Counted from the first letter of the stretch, positions 9,523 through 20,389 are shown. The stretch is 64,000 nucleotides of DNA from Qipengyuania qiaonensis (GCF_019711515.1 NZ_JAIGNO010000001.1:62001-126000), one strand, 5' to 3'. The notes: generated from the sequence alone by a model not told the origin. Numbers and translations are program-made.

Positions 9523-9740
9523 GCGCCTTCGACCGGGCCTACAATGCCGTGAAAACGGTCATGCTCTCGAACGAAAAGTTCGATCGGCTCGAAGAAGAAC
9601 TGAGAGCTTTGGGGCAGGATGTGTCGTCTCTGGCGTATAGTCACGCCGAACTGGCCCAGCGCGTTGCCCGGATCGAGGGATTCGTCGAGGGAGCCGCCGC
9701 CGCTGGAGCGGCGCGGCAGCCAAGGATCGAGAGCCAATGA
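9519..9740 (+). CDS. Small coiled-coil protein of unknown function
   Basis: 73 residues from a GTG start fused to the previous stop (GTGA). It ends in TGA overlapping the ATG of mce (ATGA), so it is coupled on both sides. The sequence FDRLEEELRALGQ to YSHAELAQRVARIEGFVEG is a heptad-like amphipathic helix, and the tail is Ala/Gly-rich. There is no signal peptide or membrane segment. The double overlap and codon use like its neighbours support a real gene. It may bind the coiled coil of the preceding protein; no enzymatic motif is visible. Confidence 0.65.
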   Translation: MSAFDRAYNAVKTVMLSNEKFDRLEEELRALGQDVSSLAYSHAELAQRVARIEGFVEGAAAAGAARQPRIESQ

Positions 9741-10186
9741 AACTAGGACGTCTCAACCATATCGGCGTGGCAACGCCTTCGATCGAGGAATCGATCCACT
9801 ATTATCGTGATGTCATGGGCGCGATAAACATTCGTGAGCCCTTTGACATGGAAGAGCAGGGCGTGAAGGTCTGCTTCGTCGATACGCCGGGATATGACGG
9901 GACCAGCGGCACGCAGATCGAGCTGATCGAACCGCTCGGAGCCGACAGTCCGATCCACGGTTTTCTTGCGAAGAATCCTGCCGGCGGGCAGCACCATTTG
10001 TGCTACGAGGTCGAGGATATCGACGATGCGCGCAAATGGTTCGAGGAACTGGGCAAGCGCATCCTCGGCCCCACACGCATCGGCGCTCACGGAACGCCGA
10101 TCTTCTTCCTCCATCCCAAGGACATGATGGGCCAGCTGACAGAGATCATGCAAACTCCCGAGGGTGATGGGTACTGGTCGAACTGA
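9737..10186 (+). CDS. mce: Methylmalonyl-CoA epimerase
   Basis: Interconverts (S)- and (R)-methylmalonyl-CoA so that the pccAB product can be used by the mutase. The 149-residue protein has the two beta-alpha-beta-beta-beta modules of the vicinal-oxygen-chelate fold: NHIGVATPSIEES at the start and QHHLCYEVEDIDDA in the second half. Metal ligands expected of the family are visible at His8, in the HHLCYEV segment and at the Glu of QLTEIMQTPEG. The ATG overlaps the stop of the preceding small gene. Confidence 0.94.
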   Translation: MKLGRLNHIGVATPSIEESIHYYRDVMGAINIREPFDMEEQGVKVCFVDTPGYDGTSGTQIELIEPLGADSPIHGFLAKNPAGGQHHLCYEVEDIDDARKWFEELGKRILGPTRIGAHGTPIFFLHPKDMMGQLTEIMQTPEGDGYWSN

Positions 10187-10277
10187 GGCCGGGCGACGCA
10201 GCGCGCCGTAACGGACTTGCACAGAGTCACGTTCGCCGCCAATCTCGGTTGCGAAACGCAACGTTTGGGAGAAGCGC

Positions 10278-11063
10278 GTGAGCTACGAAACCATCATCGT
10301 CGAGAAAGACGGTCCGCTTACCACCATCACGCTCAACCGGCCGGACCGGCTGAACGCGATGCCGCCGCAAATGGCGGACGAGATCGGCGCGGCCTTTTAC
10401 GACCTTGGCGACAGCCGCGCCGTGCTGATCACCGGTGCGGGCAAGGGCTTCTGTTCGGGCGCGGATCTGGCGGCCCGGGGCGAGGGTAGCGCCCTGCAGA
10501 GCAAGGGCGGCAGCCATCGTGCACTGCAGAACCATTACAATCCGGCGATCAACCAGGTGCTGCGCGCCGATGTGCCGGTGATCTGCGCGGTCAACGGCCC
10601 AGCGGCGGGCGTCGGCTGCAGTCTCGCGCTGGCAGGCGATTTCGTACTGGCGGGCAAGAGCGCCTATTTCCTCCAGGCCTTCGTCAATATCGGCCTTGTC
10701 CCCGATGGCGGTTCGACCTGGCTGCTGAGCCGCGCGATCGGCCGTGCACGCGCCACGCGGATGATGATGCTGGGTGAGAAGATCGGTGCGGAACAGGCTG
10801 AAAACTGGGGGCTGATCTACAAGGCGTGCGACGATGACGCGCTGCTGGACGAGGCGAGGGCTCTGGCCGAGAAGCTCGCCAACGGCCCGACCCTCGCCTA
10901 TGCCACGATGAAGCGCAATATTGCCACAGCACTCGACGGCAATCTGACCGAAGTGCTGCGTGCCGAAGCCGAAGGGCAGCGCACCGCTGGAGCGAGCAAG
11001 GATGCGATGGAGGGCGGAATGGCCTTCCTCCAGAAGCGCAAGCCGGAGTTCAAGGGCGAGTAA
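10278..11063 (+). CDS. Enoyl-CoA hydratase/isomerase family protein (crotonase fold)
   Basis: A 261-residue acyl-CoA-acting crotonase. Oxyanion-hole segments are visible as [11 protein letters not shown] and [19 protein letters not shown]. The family glutamate region reads [15 protein letters not shown], with Asp where classical hydratases have Glu. That pattern is closer to isomerases such as PaaG than to true enoyl-CoA hydratases, so the reaction is uncertain. The GTG start has GGGAGA seven to eight bases upstream. Its place between mce and scpA suggests that it feeds CoA esters from odd-chain, branched or aromatic degradation into the propionyl-CoA route. Confidence 0.88.
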   Translation: MSYETIIVEKDGPLTTITLNRPDRLNAMPPQMADEIGAAFYDLGDSRAVLITGAGKGFCSGADLAARGEGSALQSKGGSHRALQNHYNPAINQVLRADVPVICAVNGPAAGVGCSLALAGDFVLAGKSAYFLQAFVNIGLVPDGGSTWLLSRAIGRARATRMMMLGEKIGAEQAENWGLIYKACDDDALLDEARALAEKLANGPTLAYATMKRNIATALDGNLTEVLRAEAEGQRTAGASKDAMEGGMAFLQKRKPEFKGE

Positions 11064-11145
11064 CCCCGCGGATGAGGGGGATGTGGGCGGCCGAACGACC
11101 GGCCGCCTCTTCCCCTGTGCATACGATTGTGGTTTAGGGCGTCGC

Positions 11146-13302
<2,157 letters not shown>

Positions 13303-13316
13303 GGTCCTCTCACTCG

Positions 13317-13405
13317 GTCATTGCGACCCCGGCCTCGAGCCGGGGGAAGCAATCCATGGTACAGTGCCATGGATTGCCGCGTCGCCTGCGGCTCCTCGCA
13401 ATGAC
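13317..13405. repeat. REP-like multi-hairpin intergenic element
   Basis: An 89-base palindromic element. Outer arms GTCATTGCGA (13317-13326) and TCGCAATGAC (13396-13405) are perfect inverted repeats. Inside are CCCCGGC/GCCGGGG (about 13327-13345) and GCAATCCATGG/CCATGGATTGC (13349-13359 and 13367-13377). A 17-base piece of its end recurs at 49554-49570. This is typical of the short palindromic repeats scattered between genes in sphingomonad genomes. It sits between scpA and the next small gene. Confidence 0.8.
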
Positions 13406-13420
13406 ATGAGAGGCGGTGGA

Positions 13421-13663
13421 GTGAGTTTTTCCGATCAACCGACTTACGGTAACTGGAGGCACATAGGCTGCTTCGTATTCGGCTGTGTGATTATGATCGG
13501 TAACGCGCTGTTCCTGCTATCTTGGTACTTCACCTATTACGACCTGAGCACGCAGGAATATCGGCAGTTGGGGTTGCAAGACCTCGTCGTTCCCGCCGTA
13601 CTTGCTGCCTCCGCTGGGATGCTCTGGTTGCTCTATCGACTTCTTTTAAGAGACACAAATTGA
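13421..13663 (+). CDS. Small two-helix membrane protein
   Basis: 80 residues from GTG 13421, with GAGAGG about seven bases upstream. Two hydrophobic helices are clear: [19 protein letters not shown] (about 15-35) and [20 protein letters not shown] (about 55-74). No family is recognised. Its stop overlaps the TTG start of bioB (TTGA), so it probably couples bioB translation. ATG 13406 is an alternative start but falls within the end of the palindromic repeat. Confidence 0.65.
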   Translation: MSFSDQPTYGNWRHIGCFVFGCVIMIGNALFLLSWYFTYYDLSTQEYRQLGLQDLVVPAVLAASAGMLWLLYRLLLRDTN

Positions 13664-14670
13664 CCCAGATCCGCACCAACTGGACCCGCGACGAAATCGC
13701 GGACCTCTTCGACCTTCCCTTCACCGAACTGCTCTTCCGCGCGGCCACTGTGCACCGCCAGTATCATCCGCCCGAGCAGGTGCAGCTCTGCACATTGCTG
13801 AGCATCAAGACCGGCGGGTGTCCGGAGGATTGCGGCTATTGCTCGCAGTCGGTGAAGGCCGATTCCGGCGTCGAGGCGACCAAGCTGATGGAGGTGCAAT
13901 CGGTCCTCCAGCGCGCGGCGCAGGCCAAGGATGCGGGCAGCCAGCGCTTCTGCATGGGCGCGGCCTGGCGCAACCCCAAGGACCGCGACATGCCCGCGAT
14001 CGTCGAGATCGTGAAGGGCGTTCGCGAAATGGGGCTGGAGACCTGCATGACGCTGGGCATGCTGACGCCGAAACAGGCGGACATGCTCAAGGAAGCGGGG
14101 CTCGATTACTACAATCACAATGTCGACACCGGCCCGGAATATTACGAGCGCGTGATCTCGACCCGCAATTACCAGGACCGGCTCGATACGCTGCAGAATG
14201 TGCGCGATGCGGGGATCAACGTGTGCAGCGGCGGGATCGTGGGCATGGGCGAAACGCGCGCGGACCGGGTGGGCTTCGTCCACACGCTCGCCACGCTGGA
14301 GCGGCATCCCGAAAGCGTTCCGGTCAACGCGCTGGTGCCGGTCAAGGGCACGGTGCTGGGCGACATGCTGGCCGATACCCCGCTCGCCAAGATCGACGAT
14401 ATCGAATTCGTCCGCACGGTGGCGGTGGCACGGATCACCATGCCGATGAGCATGGTGCGCCTGTCCGCAGGCCGCGAGTCGATGTCCGAAGCCACGCAGG
14501 CGTTGTGCTTCTTGGCGGGCGCGAATTCGATCTTCACCGGCGACAAGCTCCTCACCGCGCCCAATGCGGGCGACGATAGCGACGCGGCACTTTTCGCGAA
14601 GCTGGGGCTAAAGGCGTTGCAGCAGGAAGAACCGATGCGGGCCTGCAAGTTCGCGGAGCCGGCGGAGTGA
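13660..14670 (+). CDS. bioB: Biotin synthase
   Basis: Radical-SAM enzyme that inserts sulphur into dethiobiotin. 336 residues from TTG 13660, which overlaps the preceding stop by three bases. The radical-SAM cluster CPEDCGYC gives Cys54, Cys58 and Cys61. Residues of the sulphur-donor [2Fe-2S] site follow in RFCMGAAWR, in ETCMTLGML and in the [13 protein letters not shown] region. No other bio genes are next to it. Its position between scpA and pccA places cofactor supply with the biotin-dependent carboxylase. The open frame extends further upstream without family similarity, so TTG is preferred. Confidence 0.95.
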   Translation: MTQIRTNWTRDEIADLFDLPFTELLFRAATVHRQYHPPEQVQLCTLLSIKTGGCPEDCGYCSQSVKADSGVEATKLMEVQSVLQRAAQAKDAGSQRFCMGAAWRNPKDRDMPAIVEIVKGVREMGLETCMTLGMLTPKQADMLKEAGLDYYNHNVDTGPEYYERVISTRNYQDRLDTLQNVRDAGINVCSGGIVGMGETRADRVGFVHTLATLERHPESVPVNALVPVKGTVLGDMLADTPLAKIDDIEFVRTVAVARITMPMSMVRLSAGRESMSEATQALCFLAGANSIFTGDKLLTAPNAGDDSDAALFAKLGLKALQQEEPMRACKFAEPAE

Positions 14671-15137
14671 AATTCGATCTTCCCCCATCCATCCAAAACC
14701 TGATTGCCGCCCGCAATGAGCTCAAGGCGCACTACAGCGCGGTTGACCTCCACTTTACCCTCGATGGAAATCTCGTCGGCGATCTTGGCGAAGCTGTTGC
14801 CGCCGAATTGTTCGGGTTAACTCTCACCGGACGCAGTAACGAGGGTGTCGACGGCTATGCGCCTGATGGTCGGTCTGTTCAGGTCAAAGCTAGCGGAACC
14901 AAGCGCGGAGCTGCCTTTCGGCCTGTCGAGACGAAGGCGGACCATCTCCTGGTTTTCCATTTCGATTACGACGGCTGCTATGGCGAGGTCATTTACAACG
15001 GGCCTGAAGAACCGGTTCGTGAGGTTCTACCAGAAACTTGGGTGGGTCAGCGTAGCGTGAGCGCCCCGGCCTTTCGTCGGCTCAACAAGTTAGTTTCCGA
15101 AAGCGATCGACTGCAAATTATAGCGAAAGCAACCTGA
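14667..15137 (+). CDS. Putative PD-(D/E)XK-like nuclease-fold protein
   Basis: 156 residues starting at GTG 14667 inside the bioB stop (GTGA) and ending with TGA that shares a base with the pccA start. The segment [15 protein letters not shown], then [18 protein letters not shown], has the order Glu...Asp...(Q)xK. It resembles the core of restriction-like PD-(D/E)XK domains such as DUF6998. Residues after that ([20 protein letters not shown]) fit the following strands. There is no partner methylase or defence gene. Its job inside a carboxylase operon is unknown; a degenerate or non-nuclease member is possible. Confidence 0.6.
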   Translation: MKFDLPPSIQNLIAARNELKAHYSAVDLHFTLDGNLVGDLGEAVAAELFGLTLTGRSNEGVDGYAPDGRSVQVKASGTKRGAAFRPVETKADHLLVFHFDYDGCYGEVIYNGPEEPVREVLPETWVGQRSVSAPAFRRLNKLVSESDRLQIIAKAT

Positions 15138-17203
15138 TGTTCAAAAAAATCCTGATCGCCAACCGTGGTGAAATCGCCTGCCGCGTCATCAAGACGGCGC
15201 GCCGAATGGGCATCGCGACCGTCGCCGTCTATTCGGACGCCGATGCGCGCGCGCCCTTCGTGCGAATGGCGGACGAGGCGGTGCATATCGGCCCGGCACC
15301 GGCAGCGGAAAGCTATCTGATCGCAGACAAGATCATCGCGGCGTGCAAGCAGACCGGCGCCGAGGCGGTCCACCCGGGCTATGGCTTCCTGTCCGAACGC
15401 GCGAGCTTCGTCGAGGCGCTGGCGAAGGAGAATATCGCCTTCATCGGCCCGCCCGCCAAGGCGATCGCCGCGATGGGCGACAAGATCGAGAGCAAGAAGA
15501 TCGCGCGCGAGGCGGGGGTGAATGTCGTCCCAGGCTTCGTCGGCGAGATCCGCGATACCGACCATGCGGTCGAGATTTCCAACGACATCACCTACCCGGT
15601 AATGATGAAGGCGAGCGCCGGTGGCGGCGGCAAGGGCATGCGCCTTGCCTATTCCGAAAAGGACGTGCGCGAAGGCTTCGAAAGCGTGAAGCGCGAAGGA
15701 CTGAACAGCTTCGGCGACGACCGCGTCTTCATCGAGAAATTCATCGAGGATCCGCGCCATATCGAGATCCAGATCCTCGGCGACCAGCACGGCAATGTGG
15801 TCTATCTCAACGAGCGCGAATGCTCGATCCAGCGCCGCCACCAGAAGGTGGTCGAAGAGGCCCCGTCTCCCTTCGTGACCCCGCAGATGCGCAAGGCGAT
15901 GGGCGAACAATGCGTCGCGCTGTCGAAGGCGGTCGGCTATTACAGCGCGGGCACGGTCGAGCTGATCGTTTCCGGCGCGGACAAGACCGGCGAGAGCTTC
16001 TACTTCCTCGAAATGAACACCCGCCTGCAGGTGGAGCACCCTGTCACGGAGGCGATAACCGGAGTCGATCTGGTCGAGCAGATGATCCGCGTCGCCGCAG
16101 GCGAAAAGCTCGAGATCACGCAGGACGACGTGAAGATCGACGGCTGGGCGATCGAAAACCGCGTCTATGCCGAAGATCCCTATCGCGGCTTCCTGCCTTC
16201 CACGGGCCGCCTGGTACGCTATCAGCCACCGGTCGAACCATGGGCCGATGACGGCTCCGAAAACGGCCGCCGCGGAATCGACGGCATCCGCGTCGACGAC
16301 GGCGTATTCGAAGGCGGCGAGGTGTCGATGTTCTACGACCCGATGATCGCCAAGCTGGTGACCTGGGGCGAAACTCGCGACGAGGCTGCAGATTTGCAGA
16401 TTGCCGCACTCGACGCATTCCGCATCGAAGGGCTGGGGCACAATGTCGATTTCCTTAGCGCAATCATGCAGCATCCGCGCTTCCGTTCGAGCGAACTGAC
16501 CACCGGCTTCATCGCCGAGGAATATCCCGATGGATTCGAAGGCGCCCCAGCATCGCCGCAACTGATCAGCGTTCTCGCAGCGGTCGGCGGCGTGATCGCC
16601 ACCGCCGATGCCGATCGCGCGCGGCGGATCGAGGGTCAGTTGTCGGACGATCTCTATGCGCCGGGCGACTGGACCATCCGTATCGGCGAACGCGCGGAGG
16701 GATCGACCTCGCATGAAGTGCGGCTGGAAGAAAACGCGCTCACTGTCGATGGCGAACAGGTCACCATCGAAATGCAGTACACGCCCGGCGAGCCGATGGT
16801 GGATGTCGCGCTTTACGACAATGATGCCGACGAGGATGCCGAGCCGGTCGAGGCATACACCTTCCAGCTTGCGCCAACGCGCACGGGCTACGCGGTGACC
16901 ACGCGCGGCGCGACGCATCACCTGCGCATTCTCCAGACCCGGATCGCCCATCTCGCATCGCATATGATCGAGAAGGAACCGCCAGACCTTTCGAAGATGC
17001 TCATCTGCCCGATGCCGGGCCTGCTGGTGAAGCTGCATGTGGGCGAGGGCGAAGAGGTGCAGCCCGGCCAGCCGCTGGCGACGGTGGAGGCGATGAAGAT
17101 GGAAAACATCCTGCGCGCGGAAAAGCAGGCTGTTGTGGGCAAGATCAATGCATCCGAGGGCGATAGCCTGGCGGTCGACGAGGTGATTCTCGAGCTCGAA
17201 TAG
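15137..17203 (+). CDS. pccA: Propionyl-CoA (acyl-CoA) carboxylase biotin-containing alpha subunit
   Basis: Carboxylates its own biotin with ATP and bicarbonate and hands CO2 to PccB. 688 residues. The biotin carboxylase domain spans residues 1-450, beginning FKKILIANRGEIACRVIKTA, with the ATP-grasp glycine loop KASAGGGGKGMR and the HPVTEAITGVDLVEQM region. A BT linker domain follows, and a C-terminal biotinyl domain carries EAMKMEN with the biotinylated Lys654. The linker is typical of propionyl-CoA and 3-methylcrotonyl-CoA carboxylases rather than AccC. It overlaps the preceding gene by one base. Confidence 0.96.
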   Translation: MFKKILIANRGEIACRVIKTARRMGIATVAVYSDADARAPFVRMADEAVHIGPAPAAESYLIADKIIAACKQTGAEAVHPGYGFLSERASFVEALAKENIAFIGPPAKAIAAMGDKIESKKIAREAGVNVVPGFVGEIRDTDHAVEISNDITYPVMMKASAGGGGKGMRLAYSEKDVREGFESVKREGLNSFGDDRVFIEKFIEDPRHIEIQILGDQHGNVVYLNERECSIQRRHQKVVEEAPSPFVTPQMRKAMGEQCVALSKAVGYYSAGTVELIVSGADKTGESFYFLEMNTRLQVEHPVTEAITGVDLVEQMIRVAAGEKLEITQDDVKIDGWAIENRVYAEDPYRGFLPSTGRLVRYQPPVEPWADDGSENGRRGIDGIRVDDGVFEGGEVSMFYDPMIAKLVTWGETRDEAADLQIAALDAFRIEGLGHNVDFLSAIMQHPRFRSSELTTGFIAEEYPDGFEGAPASPQLISVLAAVGGVIATADADRARRIEGQLSDDLYAPGDWTIRIGERAEGSTSHEVRLEENALTVDGEQVTIEMQYTPGEPMVDVALYDNDADEDAEPVEAYTFQLAPTRTGYAVTTRGATHHLRILQTRIAHLASHMIEKEPPDLSKMLICPMPGLLVKLHVGEGEEVQPGQPLATVEAMKMENILRAEKQAVVGKINASEGDSLAVDEVILELE

Positions 17204-17282
17204 CAATGACGATCCGCAATTTTGAGAAATGCTGGCGCGCGGAATGATTTCCTGCGGCACAGCTTTCTTCCGATTTTGGGAC

Positions 17283-17336
17283 TATCCTCGACTTTTACCC
17301 TTAACGGGCTTTTGCGAACCGATTTTGTCGAGGATA
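17283..17336. repeat. Perfect 10-bp inverted repeat with wide spacing
   Basis: TATCCTCGAC at 17283-17292 and its exact reverse complement at 17327-17336, separated by 34 bases. It lies 47 bases before the 17384 gene and 79 bases after pccA. It may be a long-loop hairpin or an operator pair; there is no T tract. Confidence 0.4.
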
Positions 17337-17383
17337 CTACAGGCCTTCGAGTCGCTTCTGACGTTCAGATACAGGAGCATGGT

Positions 17384-17641
17384 ATGGCACAGCGGGGCAC
17401 AGGGTTTTTCGACAGCAGAGGGCAGTATTTCAAGACGCCCGAAGAAGCGACGATCAGCGATCTAGCGGGAATATTGGGGAAGATCGGCGATGGCGAAAGC
17501 CTCGCGCCGGGTATCGCTCACATGATCCTGCAACGGCGCGGCGAGATCGAGCGGTTGCTGGCCGAACACGACATGATGGTGGCGGATTTCCAGCCGCACG
17601 GAGCGGGCAAGGTGACGCGTCTCGACGCACACGTGCGCTAA
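17384..17641 (+). CDS. Small protein of unknown function
   Basis: 85 residues from ATG 17384, which has AGGAG six bases upstream. Longer in-frame starts lack a ribosome site. The protein is soluble and mostly helical (TPEEATISDLAGILGKIGDG, then HMILQRRGEIERLLAEHDMM) with no signal peptide or cysteine. No family is recognised. It overlaps the end of the convergent GNAT gene by four bases. Confidence 0.6.
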   Translation: MAQRGTGFFDSRGQYFKTPEEATISDLAGILGKIGDGESLAPGIAHMILQRRGEIERLLAEHDMMVADFQPHGAGKVTRLDAHVR

Positions 17642-18108
17642 GCTGCGGCAAGCTCCAGATGATAGCACTGGTTATGCGGGCCGTTCACGTAGTCGGAGAA
17701 TGGCTCGCCAACGGCAAAACCGCGCTTCAGATATAGCCTGATGGCAGGGACGAATTCTGCACTTGTTCCGGTCTCCAGGCTCAGGCGCGCGATGCCTCCA
17801 CGGCGCGCTTCTGCGATCAATTCTTCGAGAATCGCGCTGGCAACTCCCTTTCCGAGATGATCCGGATGGGTGCGCATGGATTTCAGCTCTGCCGATAAGG
17901 GCGACAGACGTTTCATCGCGCCGATCCCGACGACCTGATCTTCCGCCCATGCGGCGATCAGCGTGACATCGGAGCCGGACAGGCCTGAAACATCGAGTGC
18001 GAAGCTGGTGCCGGGCGGCGAAACCGCCAGCATGTCGCGTTGATGATATTCGATCATGGCGCGAACTGCGGGGTCGGCAAGATCCGCACGCGCAATCCGC
18101 ATCGTCAT
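17638..18108 (-). CDS. GNAT-family N-acetyltransferase
   Basis: 156 residues. The acetyl-CoA-binding motif is HPDHLGKGVASAILEELI (R/Q-x-x-G-x-G/A type), preceded by SAELKSMRTH and followed by GIARLSLETGTSAEF and LYLKRGF, a standard GNAT fold. ATG 18108 overlaps the stop of the upstream cyclase-family gene (ATGA), so the three minus-strand genes 20272-17638 form one operon. The acceptor is unknown; the context with a peptide transporter suggests a small amine or peptide. Confidence 0.85.
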   Translation of the reverse strand: MTMRIARADLADPAVRAMIEYHQRDMLAVSPPGTSFALDVSGLSGSDVTLIAAWAEDQVVGIGAMKRLSPLSAELKSMRTHPDHLGKGVASAILEELIAEARRGGIARLSLETGTSAEFVPAIRLYLKRGFAVGEPFSDYVNGPHNQCYHLELAAA

Positions 18109-18875
18109 TGCTCTATCATGGCGACGGCGCGAATCCAGCCGGCGCTGGCCCGTTCGATCTTCACCGGAAAGCAGCTGAAGGTGAAGCCGTGGCTGGGCAG
18201 GTTTTCCAGATTGGTGAGCTTTTCGATCTGGTAATAGGGGCGGATACGGCCGGCCTTGTGGCCTTCCCAGATGATGCTCGGATCCCGCGTTTCCGCCCAG
18301 CGCTTTGCCGTATGACTGAACGGTGCATCCCAACTCCACGCATCGGTGCCGACCACCTCCACGCCGCGCTCGGTCAGCCACAGGGTAGCCTCGGCGCCAA
18401 GGCCGACCCCCTGATCGGTGAAATTCTCGGTCCCGTAGACCGCGCCCGATTGCACGAGCACTATGTCGAGCAGTTGGAGATCGTAGCCTATCTTTTCGAA
18501 CGCCTCCTCGACCTCCGCGGCGCCGACGACATGGCCATGCGGCAGATGGCTGAAATCCAGTTTGACACCCGGGCGGAAGAAGCGATCGAGCGGGGCTTCG
18601 TCGATGCTCGGGGCAGGGCTGGTACCTTTGTCGGTGGTCGAATGATAGTGCCAGGGCGCATCCATATGGGTGCCGTTGTGGGTGGAGAGTTCGAGCATCT
18701 CGACCGCCCAGCCTTCGCCATCGGGCAGGTCGCTTTTCTCCAGACCGGGAAAGAACATGGCGATCTGTTGCCAGGTGCTTTGGTGGGTCATGTAGGTGAC
18801 CTTTGGCCGCATCACCTCCGGGTCCGAGATCACATCGTTGGTGATCGGGATGGAAAGGTCGATGAAACGGGTCAT
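18105..18875 (-). CDS. Cyclase-family metal-dependent hydrolase (kynurenine formamidase-like)
   Basis: 256 residues of the cyclase (KynB-like) superfamily. The metal-binding signature HNGTHMDAPWHY is clear, and a further HGHVVGAAEVEE region and VGTDAWSWDAP occur in the C-terminal half. Known members hydrolyse N-formylkynurenine, isatin or related amides. The substrate here cannot be assigned because no tryptophan-degradation genes are adjacent. Both ends overlap neighbours by four bases, in an operon with the POT transporter upstream and the GNAT downstream. Confidence 0.85.
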   Translation of the reverse strand: MTRFIDLSIPITNDVISDPEVMRPKVTYMTHQSTWQQIAMFFPGLEKSDLPDGEGWAVEMLELSTHNGTHMDAPWHYHSTTDKGTSPAPSIDEAPLDRFFRPGVKLDFSHLPHGHVVGAAEVEEAFEKIGYDLQLLDIVLVQSGAVYGTENFTDQGVGLGAEATLWLTERGVEVVGTDAWSWDAPFSHTAKRWAETRDPSIIWEGHKAGRIRPYYQIEKLTNLENLPSHGFTFSCFPVKIERASAGWIRAVAMIEQ

Positions 18876-20272
18876 TGCAGGGCTACGTCGTCCGGATCGG
18901 CATTATGCATCAGCCGCGGCGCGAGGAGAAGTTTGAACAGCATGAAGGCGACGCCCGCCGCCGCGGCAAACCCCATATGCATCAGCCAGAACTGCGTGAC
19001 CGGCATGGTTTCGAACCACCCACCGACATAGCCGACCATCGAGTTTCCAGCGAAGAAGGCGAGATAATAGAGTCCGATCACCGTCGCATTGATCTGTTTC
19101 GGTGCGAGGCGCGCGAACAGTGCCAGGCTGACAGGCAGCATGTGCGCAAAGCCGATCGCGTTGACGATGTGGAACATGACGGGCCAGAACAGGCCGATCT
19201 TTTCGCCCGGAGGTGTTGTGGCCGCGGCGAGATAAAGGCAGGCCATGCCGCCGATCGAGAACAGCGAACCGATGATGATCTTGGTCAGTTCGTCGGGTTC
19301 GGTCCATTTCGTTTTCCACCAGCGGTAGAAACCGGCGACTATCGCGAGAAAGCTGACCGAGACGACGGCATCGAGCGTGACGAGCCATGTCGTAGGCAGC
19401 TTTTCATCGTCCCAGTAGAGCGCGAAGCTCTGATCGCCCCAGACCAGGTAGGCGTTGAATATCTGGTTGTTCGGAACGATCGCTATCGCGAGAACCGGGA
19501 TCAGCAGGAGGAGAGCGATGGTCGCCAACCAGTCGTTGCGCGACATCGGCAGTTTCGCCTCGGACTTCTTATCGGCCACATCGAAATGTTCGGAGGGCAG
19601 GTATCTTTGACCCGCGACATAGATTGCGAGGCCGATCAGCATGCCGACGCCAGCAGCGCCGAAACCCCAGTGCCAGCCCATGGTCTCGCCCAGCGTTCCC
19701 ACGATCAGCGGGCTGGCGATTACCCCGGCGTTGATGGCGAGGTAGAAGAGCTGGAACGCGTCGGCGCGTCGCAAATCCTCCGCTCGGTAAAGGCTTCCGA
19801 CCTGGCTGGCGATGTTGCCCTTGAACATGCCCGATCCGAGAATGAGGCATAGGAGTGCGAACAGAAAGGTCACGTTGAAAGCCATCAAAAAATGGCCCAT
19901 CGCCATCGTGATAGCGCCGAGCAACACGGTACGTCGCTTGCCCAGCAGGCGATCGGCGATCCAGCCCCCCAAGATCGGGGTTAGATAGACGCTCGCCGCG
20001 TAAGTCCCGAAGATTGCGCTGGCGAAGGGCTGACCATCGATGCCTCCGTACAGGGCTCTGAGCTGCTCGATCCCGGCCACCTGTTCGACCTGCCCAGGCA
20101 ATAGCAGCGACTTGGTCATATAAAGGACCAGCAGCACCTGCATGCCGTAGAACGAGAACCGCTCCCAGGCTTCCGTAAACGCGAGGTAGCCGAGCCCCCT
20201 GGGATGTCCGAGGAAACTGCGGTCGTCGGGATCGTAGAGCTGAATTTCCGAGGGTGCTGCGGCAGCTGTCAT
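18872..20272 (-). CDS. POT/PTR2-family proton-coupled oligopeptide transporter
   Basis: 466-residue inner-membrane permease of the peptide:H+ symporter family. The diagnostic N-terminal helix motif ERFSFYGM is present (residues ~36-43), followed by the loop FASAIFGTYAASVYLTPILG and GGWIADRLLGKRR. About 12 to 14 hydrophobic helices fill the rest. It probably imports di- and tripeptides. It is first in the transporter, cyclase-family hydrolase and GNAT operon, so the three proteins may import, cleave and acetylate a modified peptide or amide; that link is inference. Confidence 0.9.
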   Translation of the reverse strand: MTAAAAPSEIQLYDPDDRSFLGHPRGLGYLAFTEAWERFSFYGMQVLLVLYMTKSLLLPGQVEQVAGIEQLRALYGGIDGQPFASAIFGTYAASVYLTPILGGWIADRLLGKRRTVLLGAITMAMGHFLMAFNVTFLFALLCLILGSGMFKGNIASQVGSLYRAEDLRRADAFQLFYLAINAGVIASPLIVGTLGETMGWHWGFGAAGVGMLIGLAIYVAGQRYLPSEHFDVADKKSEAKLPMSRNDWLATIALLLLIPVLAIAIVPNNQIFNAYLVWGDQSFALYWDDEKLPTTWLVTLDAVVSVSFLAIVAGFYRWWKTKWTEPDELTKIIIGSLFSIGGMACLYLAAATTPPGEKIGLFWPVMFHIVNAIGFAHMLPVSLALFARLAPKQINATVIGLYYLAFFAGNSMVGYVGGWFETMPVTQFWLMHMGFAAAAGVAFMLFKLLLAPRLMHNADPDDVALQ

Positions 20273-20389
20273 GGGCGGTCGTTCTCCTATCGATGAGGAG
20301 GGATAGCTATGCGTCGCACCACTGTCGCGAAACTTTGAATGTCGTTCGTGGAAAAATGCTGCCGACTATTGTCGTAGCTGGAACCAAAA

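Noticed and set aside
11064..11145. Cobalamin riboswitch ahead of scpA
   Set aside because: The gap is only 82 bases and no B12-box-like sequence or elaborate stem set is visible.
13317..13405. Possible CRISPR or attachment site
   Set aside because: There is no regular repeat-spacer array and no cas or integrase gene; the structure is that of a REP-like palindrome.
15047..17260. 737-codon minus-strand frame opposite pccA
   Set aside because: Shadow of pccA codon bias; composition is His/Asp/Arg-rich and no family motif is present.
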